A stretch of 16,061 nucleotides of DNA from assembly GCA_009926525.1 (NCBI GenBank), contig RFOR01000005.1:1-16061 (forward strand), in the 5' to 3' direction. The notes under the pieces are model-generated. The model saw only the letters and a list, made by a program, of their open reading frames with translations. It made no database searches and was not told the DNA's origin. The position numbers and the translations under genes were made by a program. Source of the stretch: Methylophilaceae bacterium (lineage in GTDB: Bacteria; Pseudomonadota; Gammaproteobacteria; Burkholderiales; Methylophilaceae). This document shows, piece after piece, positions 15,432-16,061 of the stretch. Positions within the stretch are counted from its first letter, which is position 1; each line of letters opens with the position of its first letter.

Positions 15432-16061
15432 ATGACCCAGCTCCATTTGCCTATCCCCAATGGCGAAGCAATTCCTTACACCCTAGAGCGTCGCGCACGC
15501 AAAACGGTTGGTCTAAAAATCAATCATAATGGCTTAATTGTTCATGCCCCAAGGCGACTCTCGCAAAAAGAGTTAGAGCGTATGTTGCTGAGCAAAGCAG
15601 ATTGGATAGTCAAAAAACTACAATCTCAGCAAGAAAACCAACTAGAGAAATTCATTTGGCAAAATGGCGCATCACTGCTATTTCTAGGCAATGCCATTGA
15701 ACTATCTGTTCGCATGGATTCGGTGAGTCGCGCTTTGGAATATGAACCAGGCCGCATATCAATTGCACTGCCCACCCCCAACAACCAAGCCAGTATCGCT
15801 AAAAAAGTGCTGCTATGGTACAAAAAACAAGCGCAGACTGACTTCACAAGACGTATTGCATTGCTAGCTGCGAAGCTCGGAGTGGAAACACCACCGCTCT
15901 TTTTAAGTAGCGCACGTTCACGTTGGGGAAGTTGTAATAGTCGCGGAGAAGTGAGGCTGAATTGGCGTTTATTACAAGCCCCGCCCCACATTATTAATTA
16001 CGTGGTGGCGCATGAGTTAGCGCATCTAAAAGAAATGAACCACTCTGCTAAGTTTTGGGCA
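15432..16061 (+). CDS. YgjP-type (DUF45, M48-like) zinc metallopeptidase, C-terminus cut
   Basis: The frame is open from ATG 15432, one base after the plsC stop, to the window edge, giving 210 residues with no stop (family members are about 230-250 aa, so little is missing). Signature of the YgjP/DUF45 family: N-terminal RRARKTVGLKINHNGLIVHAP (residues 20-40), RSRWGSCNSRGEVRLNWRLLQAPP (162-185), then the zinc motif VVAHELAHLKEMNHSAKFW, where H194, E195, H198 and H204 are the expected metal ligands and catalytic Glu. The cellular substrate of this family is not established. No signal peptide is seen, so it is probably cytoplasmic. The tight spacing places it in the glyQ-plsC transcription unit. 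Confidence 0.93.
   Translation, partial: MTQLHLPIPNGEAIPYTLERRARKTVGLKINHNGLIVHAPRRLSQKELERMLLSKADWIVKKLQSQQENQLEKFIWQNGASLLFLGNAIELSVRMDSVSRALEYEPGRISIALPTPNNQASIAKKVLLWYKKQAQTDFTRRIALLAAKLGVETPPLFLSSARSRWGSCNSRGEVRLNWRLLQAPPHIINYVVAHELAHLKEMNHSAKFWA

Overview
The window looks like a chromosomal housekeeping segment of a betaproteobacterium with moderate GC. Gene orders (DUF971-ubiE-ubiJ-ubiB; miaB-phoH-ybeY-corC-lnt; glyQ-glyS-gmhB-plsC-M48 metallopeptidase) and protein style fit Betaproteobacteria. A Methylophilaceae-like (Methylotenera/Methylophilus) origin is my best guess, but I could not test it by a search. I see no insertion sequence, CRISPR array, rRNA, tRNA or phage gene.

Layout. 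(a) 1-556: 3' part of rpoH (heat-shock sigma factor) and its strong terminator. (b) 582-1010, minus strand: ccoS, a cbb3 oxidase assembly gene away from any cco cluster, followed by a 33-codon single-span membrane ORF that converges on the rpoH terminator. (c) 1127-4451: plus-strand operon of a DUF971 gene, ubiE, ubiJ and ubiB, i.e. ubiquinone methylation plus two accessory factors. (d) 4522-4983: an HU histone-like gene with its own promoter, leader hairpin and terminator. Its reading frame is broken by an exact 28-bp tandem duplication. (e) 4996-5094, minus strand: a second tiny membrane ORF (32 aa) with a very G-rich ribosome binding site, converging on the HU terminator. (f) 5204-9458: a promoter, then miaB, phoH (ybeZ), ybeY, corC and a small secreted protein, ending at a terminator. 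(g) 9560-16061: lnt, glyQ, glyS, gmhB, plsC and a YgjP-type metallopeptidase cut by the window edge.

How they work together. The ubi genes build the respiratory quinone and ccoS serves maturation of a terminal oxidase, so region b-c is respiration themed. The miaB-phoH-ybeY-corC group concerns tRNA modification and RNA/ribosome quality control. lnt, gmhB and plsC belong to envelope biogenesis (lipoproteins, LPS heptose, phospholipid). glyQS charges tRNA-Gly.

Most of the window is ordinary. The observations worth a second look are the 28-bp duplication that destroys HU, the promoter-terminator arrangement in front of HU, and the two very short membrane ORFs, which sit in the same convergent arrangement behind bidirectional terminators.
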